From JAZNQN01 sp045590195 (GTDB lineage: Bacteria; Bacillota; Clostridia; UMGS1883; UMGS1540): a stretch of DNA of 64,000 bases. The position numbers were made by a program, and so were the translations under genes. Below are positions 16,533-25,424 of the stretch, in pieces. Under the pieces are notes generated by a model. That model was not told the origin of the DNA. It ran no database searches and saw only the letters and a program-made list of their open reading frames with translations. The stretch's first letter is position 1, and each line of letters begins with the position of its first letter. Where the stretch lies: NCBI GenBank assembly GCA_045590195.1, contig JAZNQN010000070.1, positions 1 through 64,000 of the forward strand, read 5' to 3'.

Positions 16533-17759
16533 TTATGAACGGTAGTCTGCATTTATTGTTACATAGTCAAATGTTAAGTCGCATCCCCATGCGGTTGCGG
16601 TTTCTTCGCCATCATGCAAATCAATTATTGCAGTAACTTGCTCGGCTCCGAGGATTTTTGTTGCTTCCTCTTCACTGTAAGGAGCGGCCATTCCACCTTT
16701 AACTAAAGTAATTTCGCCCTCGGCGCTTTTGATTTTAACATCGGTTTTCTCGGGCACAAAGTTGCCGCCTGAATAGCCAAGAGCACAAAGTATTCTGCCC
16801 CAGTTTGCATCTTTGCCGAAAATTGCGGCTTTTGTAAGGGAAGAGCAAATAACGCTTTTACTTAAAATACGTGCATCCTCTTTTGTGCAGGCACCAAGAA
16901 CAATTGTTTCAAAAAGTCTTGTTGCGCCTTCGCCGTCCTCTGCAATTTTTTTGGCAAGAGTTTCGTTTATGTAGTGAAGGCCTTCGCAGAACGCATCGAA
17001 ATCTTTGCCCTCACTGTCAATAATTTCGTTTTCAGCCATGCCGTTTGCCATAATCAAAACAGTATCGTTAGTTGAAGTATCCCCATCAACGGATACCATA
17101 TTATATGTATCTTCAACATCTTTTGAAAGTGCTTTCTGAAGCATTTCTTTTGAAATATTGGCATCGGTTGTAATAAACGAAAGCATTGTTCCCATGTTGG
17201 GATGAATCATACCTGAGCCTTTGCACATAGCGCCAATTGTAACAGTTTTTCCCGAAATTTCCACTTCGCAGGAGCAGGTTTTGGGTTTTGTATCGGTTGT
17301 CATAATAGCACGTGATGCATTTTCTTCATCGGCATCGGTGCGATTTGCTTGGCTACAAAGCATATCAGCGCCTTTTAAAATAACATCCATAGGAAGCTGA
17401 GCGCCTATAACACCTGTTGATGCAACAAGTACATTTTCGGCATTTACACCGAGGTTTTTGGCAACAGCTGAAGCTGTTTTTTTAGTGTTTTCGTAGCCCA
17501 CGTCGCCTGTGCAGGCATTTGCAACGCCTGAATTTACAATTACCGCTTTAACAAAGGGGGAAGATGTAACTATTTCTCTATCCCAAAGTACAGGAGCGGC
17601 TTTTACTTTATTTTTTGTAAATGTGCCGGCAACTACGGCTTCTTTTTCGCTTATGATAATAGCCATATCAAGGTTTGTTTTACCTTTTTTAATACCTGCA
17701 CGTATGCCGGCTGATTTAAAGCCTTTTGGTGCAAGTACCGATTTGTTTGTAATTTTCAT
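16533..17759 (-). CDS. argJ: bifunctional glutamate N-acetyltransferase/ornithine acetyltransferase ArgJ
   Basis: ArgJ makes N-acetylglutamate and recycles the acetyl group from N-acetylornithine in arginine synthesis. The 408-residue precursor normally cleaves itself into alpha and beta chains. The oxyanion residues lie in STGVIG (T115, G116), a conserved lysine in CKGSGMI (K180), and the nucleophilic threonine in NMGTML (T191). Most homologues have Ala before that Thr; here it is Gly190, a small change. AGAGGT precedes the ATG by 6 nt. It stands alone with its own promoter, away from other arg genes, so the rest of the pathway must lie elsewhere. Confidence 0.95.
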   Translation of the reverse strand: MKITNKSVLAPKGFKSAGIRAGIKKGKTNLDMAIIISEKEAVVAGTFTKNKVKAAPVLWDREIVTSSPFVKAVIVNSGVANACTGDVGYENTKKTASAVAKNLGVNAENVLVASTGVIGAQLPMDVILKGADMLCSQANRTDADEENASRAIMTTDTKPKTCSCEVEISGKTVTIGAMCKGSGMIHPNMGTMLSFITTDANISKEMLQKALSKDVEDTYNMVSVDGDTSTNDTVLIMANGMAENEIIDSEGKDFDAFCEGLHYINETLAKKIAEDGEGATRLFETIVLGACTKEDARILSKSVICSSLTKAAIFGKDANWGRILCALGYSGGNFVPEKTDVKIKSAEGEITLVKGGMAAPYSEEEATKILGAEQVTAIIDLHDGEETATAWGCDLTFDYVTINADYRS

Positions 17760-17784
17760 ATCTATACCTCTTTTCCAAAGTAAG

Positions 17785-17813
17785 AGTATATCACAGTTTT
17801 TGTAAGTTTACAA
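17785..17813 (-). promoter_or_regulatory. argJ promoter
   Basis: On the minus strand TTGTAA (17808-17813) and TATACT (17785-17790) are spaced by 17 bp. It lies in the 61-bp gap between argJ and the hydrolase gene upstream, supporting separate transcription of argJ. Confidence 0.6.
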
Positions 17814-17820
17814 GAGGAAT

Positions 17821-18642
17821 TTAAAACTCAACCACAAGGCCATCGTAGCTTACGCCAAAACCTTTTTTATTCATTTCATCACAAAGCTCTTGGTGAGTGC
17901 GGTTTATGTTATGTGAATAGTGGTTTACATAGCATACGGTTTTATCATCAATAACACCCATTTTTTCAAGACGCTCTTTTGCATATACAACCGTTTCGGT
18001 ATTCATATGGGAAATCATTTTATGAGTTTCGTTTCCGCAGCAGTCAAATGATGCAAAGTCGATATGCTTAACATTTTTTTCGATATAATCGAAAGTTTCT
18101 TCTAAAATGTCGCCTGTGTCGTGAGCATATAAAAGAGTTTGACCGTCTTTTTCTATAAGGTAAATTACAGGGTCGGTTAATACGTCGTGACGGGCACGAA
18201 GGGGTGTGATTTTATAGCCTTCTGCCTCGAAGGGCTCAAAGGGGCGAATAACCTCGGCCATAACGCGATTGCCAACCTGCCCTTTTATAGCAGCTTTTAT
18301 TGCTGCGGCAGATGGAGCAGTGCAGTAGAAAGTAAGAATTGTTTCTTCTTTCTGATGAGCGTTGCAACCGAAACGCATATTTGCATCAGCAGGATACAAA
18401 TGGTCGCTATGATTATGAGTTATAAGGCATGTTTCTATTTTGTCAAGGCAAAAGCCGTGAAGCAGTGCATGCATATAAGTGTCGGCAGGAAAGTCGATTA
18501 AAATTTTATCGTCAACAAGTGCCTGACAACGTGTGCGAATGTCTTTTCCGCCGAGCTGCCTTGCTCTTTCGCAGCTGTCACACTGGCAAAAAAGCGCAGG
18601 ATAACCTTCGGCTGCGGCCGTGCCCAGATACTGAATTTTCAT
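17821..18642 (-). CDS. metallo-beta-lactamase-fold hydrolase (PhnP-like)
   Basis: A 273-residue MBL-fold enzyme. The N-terminus has CQCDSCERA, a cysteine cluster seen in PhnP-type phosphodiesterases, and the metal-binding motif THNHSDHLYP follows, with AHDTGD and NHYSHN later as further metal ligands. PhnP hydrolyses a cyclic ribose phosphate in phosphonate breakdown, but no phn gene is near. The gene is the last of a four-gene minus-strand operon with two AGE-family epimerases and a glycosidase-like protein, 10 bp after the epimerase, so a sugar-related ester or lactone is a more likely substrate here. Function within the family is unresolved. Confidence 0.8.
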   Translation of the reverse strand: MKIQYLGTAAAEGYPALFCQCDSCERARQLGGKDIRTRCQALVDDKILIDFPADTYMHALLHGFCLDKIETCLITHNHSDHLYPADANMRFGCNAHQKEETILTFYCTAPSAAAIKAAIKGQVGNRVMAEVIRPFEPFEAEGYKITPLRARHDVLTDPVIYLIEKDGQTLLYAHDTGDILEETFDYIEKNVKHIDFASFDCCGNETHKMISHMNTETVVYAKERLEKMGVIDDKTVCYVNHYSHNINRTHQELCDEMNKKGFGVSYDGLVVEF

Positions 18643-18652
18643 TTTAGTTACC

Positions 18653-19807
18653 TCATTTCATAAACTGTAAAACACTATCGCCTTTTGTAAGAGAATATGC
18701 AATCATAAGCATACGCGGAAGGTGGAAAGGGCCTTTTGTAATATGACCTTTGCAAGTATTGGCAACAGTATTGTCATAGTGCAAAATACTGTACCATTCG
18801 CCATATTCACTGTCAGCAAAATGCTTCATACAATAGTTTACAAGGCGGTCAAAATTATTTTTATACTTGTCTTCGCCAAAAACTCTATAAGCTACAATGT
18901 TTGCGATAATAGCCTCGCACTGTGGCCACCATTTTTTCATATCCCATTCAAGTTGGAGGGGTGGCTCGCCAAGTACATCGCGAAAGCAGATAATTCCTTC
19001 ATAATCGGGAAGTTCTGCCTTTGGCATAGTAATATCAATTATGTGTTTGCCTGCGTTTATAATGTCTTCATCATTCTGATAAACACCTTCGCTTATTAAA
19101 AACCACGCTGCCTCTAAAGAATGACCTGGGTTTACAATTCTACCTGTTGTGGTATTTATAAGTTTTCCTTCAGGAGAAATGCTTTCGAGCATTGCACCAA
19201 CTTCATCGCATATAAAACCGCTTTCTAGTATAATTTTTGTCATTTCCTTTGTTATCTGATTATATTTTTCAGGATTTTCGGCGCCGCTTCGCATAACCTG
19301 CGCAGTTGCCAGAAGAATCATCGCGGGAGAAAGACCTTTTGCTTTTACATTTGTAAATTTCGGTGTTGTAAGCGATGGGTTTTTGAAAATAGAGTATGCC
19401 ACATCAAAATATTTTTCGGCTTTTTGGAGTGCTTCTTTGTTACCCGTTGCCTTATAATATTCCATACAGCCGATTGCGGCAAAGGTTTCGCTGAAATAGT
19501 ATCTTCTTTTAAGAATCGGGTCACCGTTTTTTGAAACTATGTAAGCCATGCGATAGTTTTCATCGCCGCATTTTGGAAGAAAAGAATATATGTGATGACA
19601 AGCCTCTAAATATTCAGGTTTCTTTTCTACAAAGTTGTAAGCCTTTGCAAATGTCCAGAGCGCTCTGCCCTGAAACCAAACACTTTTTTCATCGCCATAA
19701 AGAGAACCATCACGCCTTAAATGGGTTATAATGCCGCCGTCTTCCTTATCAATGCCTGAAAGCCAAAAGCTTAAAATATTATCGGTTAAATATTTTTTGA
19801 AATCCAT
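18653..19807 (-). CDS. AGE-family sugar 2-epimerase, copy 1
   Basis: A member of the N-acylglucosamine 2-epimerase (AGE) superfamily, an (alpha/alpha)6-barrel acting on unphosphorylated sugars. Family blocks include WFQGRALWTFAKAY, RRYYFSETFAA, NPGHSLEAAWFL with the catalytic histidine, and LEWDMKKWWPQCEA. It is 384 residues long and is a tandem paralogue of the next upstream gene; by eye about two thirds to three quarters of positions are identical. The two may act on different sugars or reflect gene dosage. It lies 10 bp after its paralogue and 10 bp before the MBL gene in one operon. Candidate substrates are GlcNAc/ManNAc or neutral aldoses; the sequence alone does not decide. Confidence 0.85.
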   Translation of the reverse strand: MDFKKYLTDNILSFWLSGIDKEDGGIITHLRRDGSLYGDEKSVWFQGRALWTFAKAYNFVEKKPEYLEACHHIYSFLPKCGDENYRMAYIVSKNGDPILKRRYYFSETFAAIGCMEYYKATGNKEALQKAEKYFDVAYSIFKNPSLTTPKFTNVKAKGLSPAMILLATAQVMRSGAENPEKYNQITKEMTKIILESGFICDEVGAMLESISPEGKLINTTTGRIVNPGHSLEAAWFLISEGVYQNDEDIINAGKHIIDITMPKAELPDYEGIICFRDVLGEPPLQLEWDMKKWWPQCEAIIANIVAYRVFGEDKYKNNFDRLVNYCMKHFADSEYGEWYSILHYDNTVANTCKGHITKGPFHLPRMLMIAYSLTKGDSVLQFMK

Positions 19808-19817
19808 GTTGATTACC

Positions 19818-20972
19818 TTATTTCATAAATTCTAAAACACTGTCGCCTTTTTCCATTGAGTAAAGCATCATAAGCATACGCGGAAGATGGAAAGGACCTT
19901 TGAAAATGTTACCTTTTAAGTAATTTGCAGGGGTGTTATCATAGTGAAGGTAGCCGTACCATTCGCCATATTCTGTGTCTGCAAAAGCTTTGAAAGCGTA
20001 TGAAAGAAGTCTGTCGTAATCTTTTTTATACTTTTCGTCGCCCAAAACTTTGTAAGCCATAAGGTTTGCAATAAGCGCTTCGCACTGTGGCCACCAAAGT
20101 TTCATATCCCATTCAAGGGCACCGGCAGGTTTTCCAAGAGCATCGCGGAACGCTATAATTCCTTCGTAATCAGGAAGTTCTGCCTTTGGCATTGTAATAT
20201 CAATTATGTATTTTGCCTTATTAATTATGTTTTCGTCATTCTGATAAACGCCTTCGCTCATTAAAAACCATGCAGCCTCCAAAGAGTGGCCCGGGTTTAC
20301 AACTCTGCCTGAAGGAGTGTTGCAGAATTTACCGTCGAGCGAAACGCTTTCAAGCAGTGCTCCTGCTTCTTCTGAAAGGTAACCACCTTCAAAAACTTCG
20401 TTAACCATTTCTTTTGCGATAGCGTTATATTTTTCAGGATTTTTTGACGCACTTCTCATAACCTGAGCTGTTGCAAGCATTATCATAACAGGGGATAAAG
20501 CTTTGCCGGGTGTTTCAAATTTTGGTGTTGTAAGAGAAGGGTCTTTAAAAATAGAGTATGCTACATCAAAATATTTTTCAGCTTTTTCCAGTGCTTCTTC
20601 AAGGCCTGTTGCTTTATAGTATTCAATATGGCCAATAGCGGCAAAGGTTTCGCTGAAATAGTATCTTCTTTTCTGAATTGGTGCACCTTCTTTTGTAACC
20701 GTAAATGCCATTCTAAAGTTTTCGTTGCCGCATTTTGGGAAGAAGGAGTAAATTTTATGGCAAGCCTCAAGATACTCGGGCTTTTTCTCTATAAAGTTAT
20801 AAGCCTTTGCAAATGTCCAGAGCGCTCTGCCCTGAAACCAACAGCTTTTCTCTGTTCCGTAAACATTTCCCTCACGGTCAAGCTGAGTCATAATTCCGCC
20901 ACATTCTTTATCAATTGCATCGGAAAGCCAGAATTTAAGTACATCATCTGTTAAATATTTTTTGAAATCCAT
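19818..20972 (-). CDS. AGE-family sugar 2-epimerase, copy 2
   Basis: The upstream twin of the preceding epimerase with the same blocks (WFQGRALWTFAKAY, NPGHSLEAAWFL, LEWDMKLWWPQCEA). I placed the start at the ATG at 20972 (MDFKKYL), because AAAGGA is 8-9 nt upstream and this yields 384 residues, the same length and N-terminus as the paralogue; the in-frame ATG 9 nt earlier abuts the site. The most variable stretches between the copies are around residues 28-40, 85-100 and 160-215. It follows the glycosidase-like gene by 14 bp, so transcription is shared. No signal peptide is present, so it acts in the cytoplasm. Confidence 0.85.
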   Translation of the reverse strand: MDFKKYLTDDVLKFWLSDAIDKECGGIMTQLDREGNVYGTEKSCWFQGRALWTFAKAYNFIEKKPEYLEACHKIYSFFPKCGNENFRMAFTVTKEGAPIQKRRYYFSETFAAIGHIEYYKATGLEEALEKAEKYFDVAYSIFKDPSLTTPKFETPGKALSPVMIMLATAQVMRSASKNPEKYNAIAKEMVNEVFEGGYLSEEAGALLESVSLDGKFCNTPSGRVVNPGHSLEAAWFLMSEGVYQNDENIINKAKYIIDITMPKAELPDYEGIIAFRDALGKPAGALEWDMKLWWPQCEALIANLMAYKVLGDEKYKKDYDRLLSYAFKAFADTEYGEWYGYLHYDNTPANYLKGNIFKGPFHLPRMLMMLYSMEKGDSVLEFMK

Positions 20973-20986
20973 TTTTATCATCCTTT

Positions 20987-22441
20987 CTAAATTTCTACAT
21001 CAGGCATTAAAGATGCCTCATATACAATATCTTTATAAGAACGGCCAGGGTTCCACATAAGCTGAGCCATAATTGCGCAGGAAAGATTGATTTTTTCTTC
21101 CATAAGGCCATCTTCGATAAGCGCTTCGATCATAGTATTACCCTTGGTATCTTTTCTGATAATATCAATAATTTCCCTTGCTTTGTCGCCATTTTTAAGC
21201 CATATGCTATTGATTCTGCGCCAGTATTTGCGCATAGAAGCATACCTGTTTGCAATTTGACGTCGGCTGTAAACACCCATATCATATGTTGACATCTGGT
21301 GTTCAAATAAACTCCAGTCAAGGCACTGAAGACCTTTTAAAACAACCGCAAATTTCTCGTTTTCGCCACGAAGGGTTGTAATGTTTTCGGTTAAAGCTTT
21401 TGTGCCTTCAAAGTCGATAAGGTTTTCGGGGTTGTATTCATAAGGGAAGCATCCACCATCCTCCCATACTATTTCGACATCGCCTGACACTTTTCCTATG
21501 TCTTTTAAATTATTTTTTACGCTTGTTGCGTGAAGGCCGAACTGAATTCTCATATCGCCAAATCTTGCTTTAAAGTTTTCGCTTATTTTATTTACGAAGT
21601 TTGCAACTGTTTCGGCAATGCTTACGCCGTTTTTATCGGCGTCGTGAGTTTCGGTAAAGGTTTGGAAATAAATTCCGTCGCCGCCGAGGTTTTTATAATT
21701 TTTTTCGTAGTGGTCCATAGCATCGTCAATAATTTTCTGAAGGGCGTTATCATCGGAAATATCAAAATCGTATCCCCAGCCCATTGAATAGCCCCATGTT
21801 ATTTTAACGCCCATCAAATGAGCATAGTCAACGATATCCTGCGCGTTAATTGGAGCAAAGTCGTTCCAGATGGTAATCATATTCATACGAAGGCGTGCCA
21901 TGTTGTCAATAAGGCGTTTATAGTCGTAAATTACATGGCCCCATGTCCATATGCCGCGTTCTTTGATCTGCGGAATTTCTTCGTAATCTGTCTCGGGCAT
22001 TTTACCTATAAAATGCGGAGTAAAGTGAAGCTTATGCAAATCGCGGCTTTCGGCCTTTGGAAGGTAGCTGTTTACAAAATCGGAAATTGCATAATATGCA
22101 CCCATATCACCGCCGCCCGCAAGGGCAAAAACCTGTTTTTCGGGGTTTGCAGGATTTTTAAACACTTTAATGCGATAGCCTTCGGGATGGCTTGGAATAG
22201 TAATATCGCCATTTTTACAAAGCTTTGCAATATATGGGTTATTTTCTTTTGTTCCAACGGCAATAATATTATAGTAGCTTTCCTTTTCAGGGGTAAGGTC
22301 ATCAGCCTGGCAAACTGTTAAAATGTAGGGAACTTCAGCATCGAGTTCGCCATAAAGAAAGTCGCAATATTTTTTGCAAATACCTTCATATTTGCCGATA
22401 ACTACAAGAATTCTGTTATCGCCATAAACGTTTTGATACAT
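20987..22441 (-). CDS. glycosidase-like protein with GH67N/GH20b-type N-domain
   Basis: A 484-residue cytoplasmic protein, first gene of the four-gene operon. Residues about 1-120 resemble the accessory domain that precedes the barrel in GH20, GH67 and GH84 enzymes (LAGGGDMGAYYAISDF near its end). The rest looks like a TIM-barrel hydrolase: RGIWTWGHV, LRMNMITIWNDF, YAHLMGVKITWGYSMGWG, YFQTFTETHD and EIVWEDGG. Acidic residues in TFTETHD and WEDGG are candidate catalytic ones. I could not assign a CAZy family. The start is ATG 22441 with AAAGGA about 9 nt upstream; the GTG at 22450 lies too close to that site. Co-transcribed epimerases suggest it releases a sugar that they isomerise. Confidence 0.6.
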   Translation of the reverse strand: MYQNVYGDNRILVVIGKYEGICKKYCDFLYGELDAEVPYILTVCQADDLTPEKESYYNIIAVGTKENNPYIAKLCKNGDITIPSHPEGYRIKVFKNPANPEKQVFALAGGGDMGAYYAISDFVNSYLPKAESRDLHKLHFTPHFIGKMPETDYEEIPQIKERGIWTWGHVIYDYKRLIDNMARLRMNMITIWNDFAPINAQDIVDYAHLMGVKITWGYSMGWGYDFDISDDNALQKIIDDAMDHYEKNYKNLGGDGIYFQTFTETHDADKNGVSIAETVANFVNKISENFKARFGDMRIQFGLHATSVKNNLKDIGKVSGDVEIVWEDGGCFPYEYNPENLIDFEGTKALTENITTLRGENEKFAVVLKGLQCLDWSLFEHQMSTYDMGVYSRRQIANRYASMRKYWRRINSIWLKNGDKAREIIDIIRKDTKGNTMIEALIEDGLMEEKINLSCAIMAQLMWNPGRSYKDIVYEASLMPDVEI

Positions 22442-22520
22442 ACAAATCACTCCTTTATTTTAATTTAATGTTTTTTGAAATTTTTTTCAACAGTTTTATT
22501 GACATATATTTAGCACTGTA

Positions 22521-22549
22521 TTGACTTTTTGGAAATATAGAGTTATACT
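22521..22549 (+). promoter_or_regulatory. promoter of the AraC-type regulator
   Basis: TTGACT at 22521-22526 and TATACT at 22544-22549 are spaced by 17 bp. Transcription would begin near 22556, leaving only about 10 nt before the ATG at 22567, so the message is nearly leaderless. The divergent promoter of the carbohydrate operon must lie within 22451-22520, where I see only AT-rich sequence. Confidence 0.55.
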
Positions 22550-22566
22550 TTTATTGGGTGATTAAA

Positions 22567-23433
22567 ATGTATGACGACAGGCACAGAAGAAGATTTAAAG
22601 GAATTGCGCTGGCTTCGCACAAGGGGTTTGCAGATGAAAAACAGAAATCGTACCAAATTGACAAAAATGGAAATATTCTGTTTACCCATACTCACAACCA
22701 CAAGGATTTTGAAATTATCTATATAAAGAGTGGGAGCGGTATTTTTTATATTGATGGCGAAGAAAAGGTGTTTAGTGCAGGGGATATATTTTTTATAAAC
22801 CCTTACGAGATACACAGTTCTGTTGCATTTAAAGACAAGCTTCCGCTTTCTTTTTACTGTATAACAGGCGACCTTTCAATTTTAGGCGATACCGCTAGGC
22901 TTTCAAAAGAGCTTGAAGAGGGCAGCAAAAAATGTGAGAATTATCTACCCTCTGAAACAAACGGAGATATTGCGGCGACTTTTGAAAAGCTTGAAAAATA
23001 TTTTGAAGAAAAAGCCGATGGCTGGGAGTTTTTTGTTGCAGGATATCTGCACCAGATTTTTGGTAAGATTTTAGAAAGTGGGCTTTGCCGAAAAGCGGAG
23101 AGGGAAAATAAAAATAAGCTTTTTGTAAAAAATGTTCAGAAGTACATAGAAGAAAACTTTGTAAGCGATATAAAAAGCAGCGATGCGGCTGCGGCGCTTT
23201 GTTATGACCAAAGCTATTTCTGCCGCCTTTTTAAAAAGAATTTTGGCCAGAGCTTTGGCGAATATTTAAGCTACTATCGCATAAATGTTGCAAAAAATCA
23301 TTTGTTGGCAGGGGATAGCGTTTTAAAAGCGGCAATGGCGACGGGCTTTAATAACTTAAGCTATTTTACAAAAGTGTTCAAAAAATACACTATGGTACTG
23401 CCTTCGCGCTTTGCAAAAAACTTGACAGAGTAG
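22567..23433 (+). CDS. AraC-family transcriptional regulator, divergent from epimerase operon
   Basis: A 288-residue regulator with an N-terminal cupin (HTHNHKDFEIIYIKSG, FSAGDIFFINPYEIHS) that probably binds a sugar, and a C-terminal AraC double helix-turn-helix (DAAAALCYDQSYFCRLFKKNFGQ cut into two helices, then AAMATGFNNLSYFTKVFKKY). It is transcribed away from the glycosidase-epimerase operon, the usual arrangement for a local activator. The start is ATG 22567; an in-frame GTG at 22558 would fall almost on the transcription start. The gene's 3' end contains the -35 box of the following aconitase promoter. Confidence 0.88.
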   Translation: MYDDRHRRRFKGIALASHKGFADEKQKSYQIDKNGNILFTHTHNHKDFEIIYIKSGSGIFYIDGEEKVFSAGDIFFINPYEIHSSVAFKDKLPLSFYCITGDLSILGDTARLSKELEEGSKKCENYLPSETNGDIAATFEKLEKYFEEKADGWEFFVAGYLHQIFGKILESGLCRKAERENKNKLFVKNVQKYIEENFVSDIKSSDAAAALCYDQSYFCRLFKKNFGQSFGEYLSYYRINVAKNHLLAGDSVLKAAMATGFNNLSYFTKVFKKYTMVLPSRFAKNLTE

Positions 23434-23450
23434 GCATATTATTGTATAAT
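23422..23450 (+). promoter_or_regulatory. aconitase promoter inside the araC 3' end
   Basis: TTGACA at 23422-23427 and TATAAT at 23445-23450 are exactly 17 bp apart, a perfect consensus. The -35 box lies within the last codons of the AraC-type gene, whose stop is at 23431-23433. Confidence 0.85.
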
Positions 23451-23482
23451 ATTATGGATATAGTATATTTGAGGTGAAACAA

Positions 23483-25411
23483 ATGGGAAAAACTTTAACA
23501 GAGAAAATTTTGGCTGCTCATTTAGTTGACGGCGAAATGATAAAAGGAAAAGAAATTGGTATTAAAATTGACCAGACATTAACTCAGGATGCAACAGGTA
23601 CAATGGCGTATCTTGAGTTTGAAGCTATGGGTGTTCCAAGAGTTAAAACAGAGCGCTCGGTAGCATATATTGATCACAACACTTTGCAAAGCGGTTTTGA
23701 AAATGCTGATGACCACCGTTTTATAGGTTCAATTGCAAAAAAACACGGCATTTATTTTTCAAGGCCGGGTAATGGTATTTGTCATCAGGTTCATCTTGAA
23801 AGATTTGGTGTTCCCGGTAAAACTCTTATCGGATCTGACAGCCACACCCCAACAGGCGGCGGCATTGGTATGATTGCCATTGGTGCCGGCGGAATGGACG
23901 TTGCGGTTGCAATGGGTGGCGGCGCTTATTACATAACCTGCCCACGTGTTGTAAAAGTTGAGCTTTCGGGCAAGCTTTCGCCATGGGTTAGTGCAAAAGA
24001 CGTTATTTTGGAAGTTCTTCGTCGCTTATCTGTTAAAGGCGGCGTTGGAAAAGTTATAGAATACTGCGGAGAAGGCGTTAAAACCCTTTCGGTCCCTGAA
24101 AGAGCAACCATTACAAATATGGGCGCTGAGCTTGGCGCAACAACTTCAATTTTCCCATCTGACGAAATTACAAAAGAATTTTTGAAAGCACAGAAGAGAG
24201 AAGAAGTTTGGACAGAGCTTTCAGCAGATGCAGATGCAGAGTATGACGAAGTGGTTGAAATTAACCTCTCAGAACTTGTGCCGCTTGCAGCTTGCCCACA
24301 TTCTCCTGATAACGTAAAATCAGTTAAAGAAATAGGAAAGCTTAAAGTAGATCAGGTTTGTATTGGTTCATGCACAAACTCATCGCTTCTTGATATGCTC
24401 AAGGTTGCATATATTTTAGACGGAAAAACTGTAAACCCCGATGTTTCTCTCTCAATTGCACCGGGTTCAAAACAGGTTTTAAATATGCTGGCTAAATGCG
24501 GTGCACTTTCAAAGCTTATTGATGCAGGTGCAAGAATACTTGAGAGCGCTTGCGGCCCTTGTATAGGAATGGGTCAGTCGCCAAATTCAAAGGGTATTTC
24601 TCTTAGAACATTTAACCGTAACATTGAAGGCCGCTCCGGCACAAAAGACGGCCAGATTTATCTTGTTTCCCCTGAAATGGCGGCAATTTCGGCTCTTACA
24701 GGATACCTTACAGACCCCAGAGAAATCGGCGAAATGCCAGAGTTTAAACTTCCTGAATATTTTGATATTAACGACAATATGATAGTTCCCCCTGCAGACG
24801 AAAAGGATATGGACAGCGTTGAAATTTTGCGCGGACCTAACATTAAACCTTTCCCTGTGGCAGAAAAACTTGCTGACAATATTGAGGCAAAATGCTCACT
24901 TAAAGTAGGCGACAATATTACAACCGACCACATTATGCCTGCAGGTGCTAAAATTCTTCCGCTTCGTTCAAATATTCCTGAAATTTCAAAACATTGTTTT
25001 GCAGTTTGTGATGAGAATTTCTACAAAAGAGCGCTGGAACTTAAAAAGTCAATTATAGTTGGCGGATCAAACTACGGTCAGGGTTCATCACGTGAGCATG
25101 CGGCGCTTGCGCCACTTTATCTTGGCGTTAAAGCGGTTATTACAAAATCCTTTGCAAGAATTCATATGGCAAATCTTGTAAATGCAGGAATTTTGCCGCT
25201 TACATTTGTAAATGAAAGCGATTACGACAAAATTTCAGAAGGCGATGAGCTTGTAATTTCAAACCCCAAAGCACAGCTTATGGCAGGAGATAAAGTTTTA
25301 GTTACAAACAAAACTACCGGCGAAGAATTTGAAACGGCAGTTTCTATTTCCGAAAGACAGAGAGAAATGATTTACGCCGGCGGACTTTTAAACTACACAA
25401 AAAATAATTAA
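23483..25411 (+). CDS. acn: aconitate hydratase
   Basis: Aconitase converts citrate to isocitrate through a 4Fe-4S cluster. The 642-residue product is the short, mitochondrial-like/homoaconitase-sized form common in Clostridia. Cluster cysteines are in GSCTNSS and CGPCIGMG, and the substrate-binding signatures SDSHTPTGGG, DNITTDHIMPAG and NYGQGSSREHAAL are intact. The start is the ATG 6 nt after GAGGTG; the in-frame GTG at 23474 is part of that site. Isocitrate dehydrogenase follows 13 bp later, forming a citrate-to-2-oxoglutarate pair for glutamate synthesis. Citrate synthase is not in the window. Confidence 0.96.
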   Translation: MGKTLTEKILAAHLVDGEMIKGKEIGIKIDQTLTQDATGTMAYLEFEAMGVPRVKTERSVAYIDHNTLQSGFENADDHRFIGSIAKKHGIYFSRPGNGICHQVHLERFGVPGKTLIGSDSHTPTGGGIGMIAIGAGGMDVAVAMGGGAYYITCPRVVKVELSGKLSPWVSAKDVILEVLRRLSVKGGVGKVIEYCGEGVKTLSVPERATITNMGAELGATTSIFPSDEITKEFLKAQKREEVWTELSADADAEYDEVVEINLSELVPLAACPHSPDNVKSVKEIGKLKVDQVCIGSCTNSSLLDMLKVAYILDGKTVNPDVSLSIAPGSKQVLNMLAKCGALSKLIDAGARILESACGPCIGMGQSPNSKGISLRTFNRNIEGRSGTKDGQIYLVSPEMAAISALTGYLTDPREIGEMPEFKLPEYFDINDNMIVPPADEKDMDSVEILRGPNIKPFPVAEKLADNIEAKCSLKVGDNITTDHIMPAGAKILPLRSNIPEISKHCFAVCDENFYKRALELKKSIIVGGSNYGQGSSREHAALAPLYLGVKAVITKSFARIHMANLVNAGILPLTFVNESDYDKISEGDELVISNPKAQLMAGDKVLVTNKTTGEEFETAVSISERQREMIYAGGLLNYTKNN

Positions 25412-25424
25412 GGTGGATAATAAA

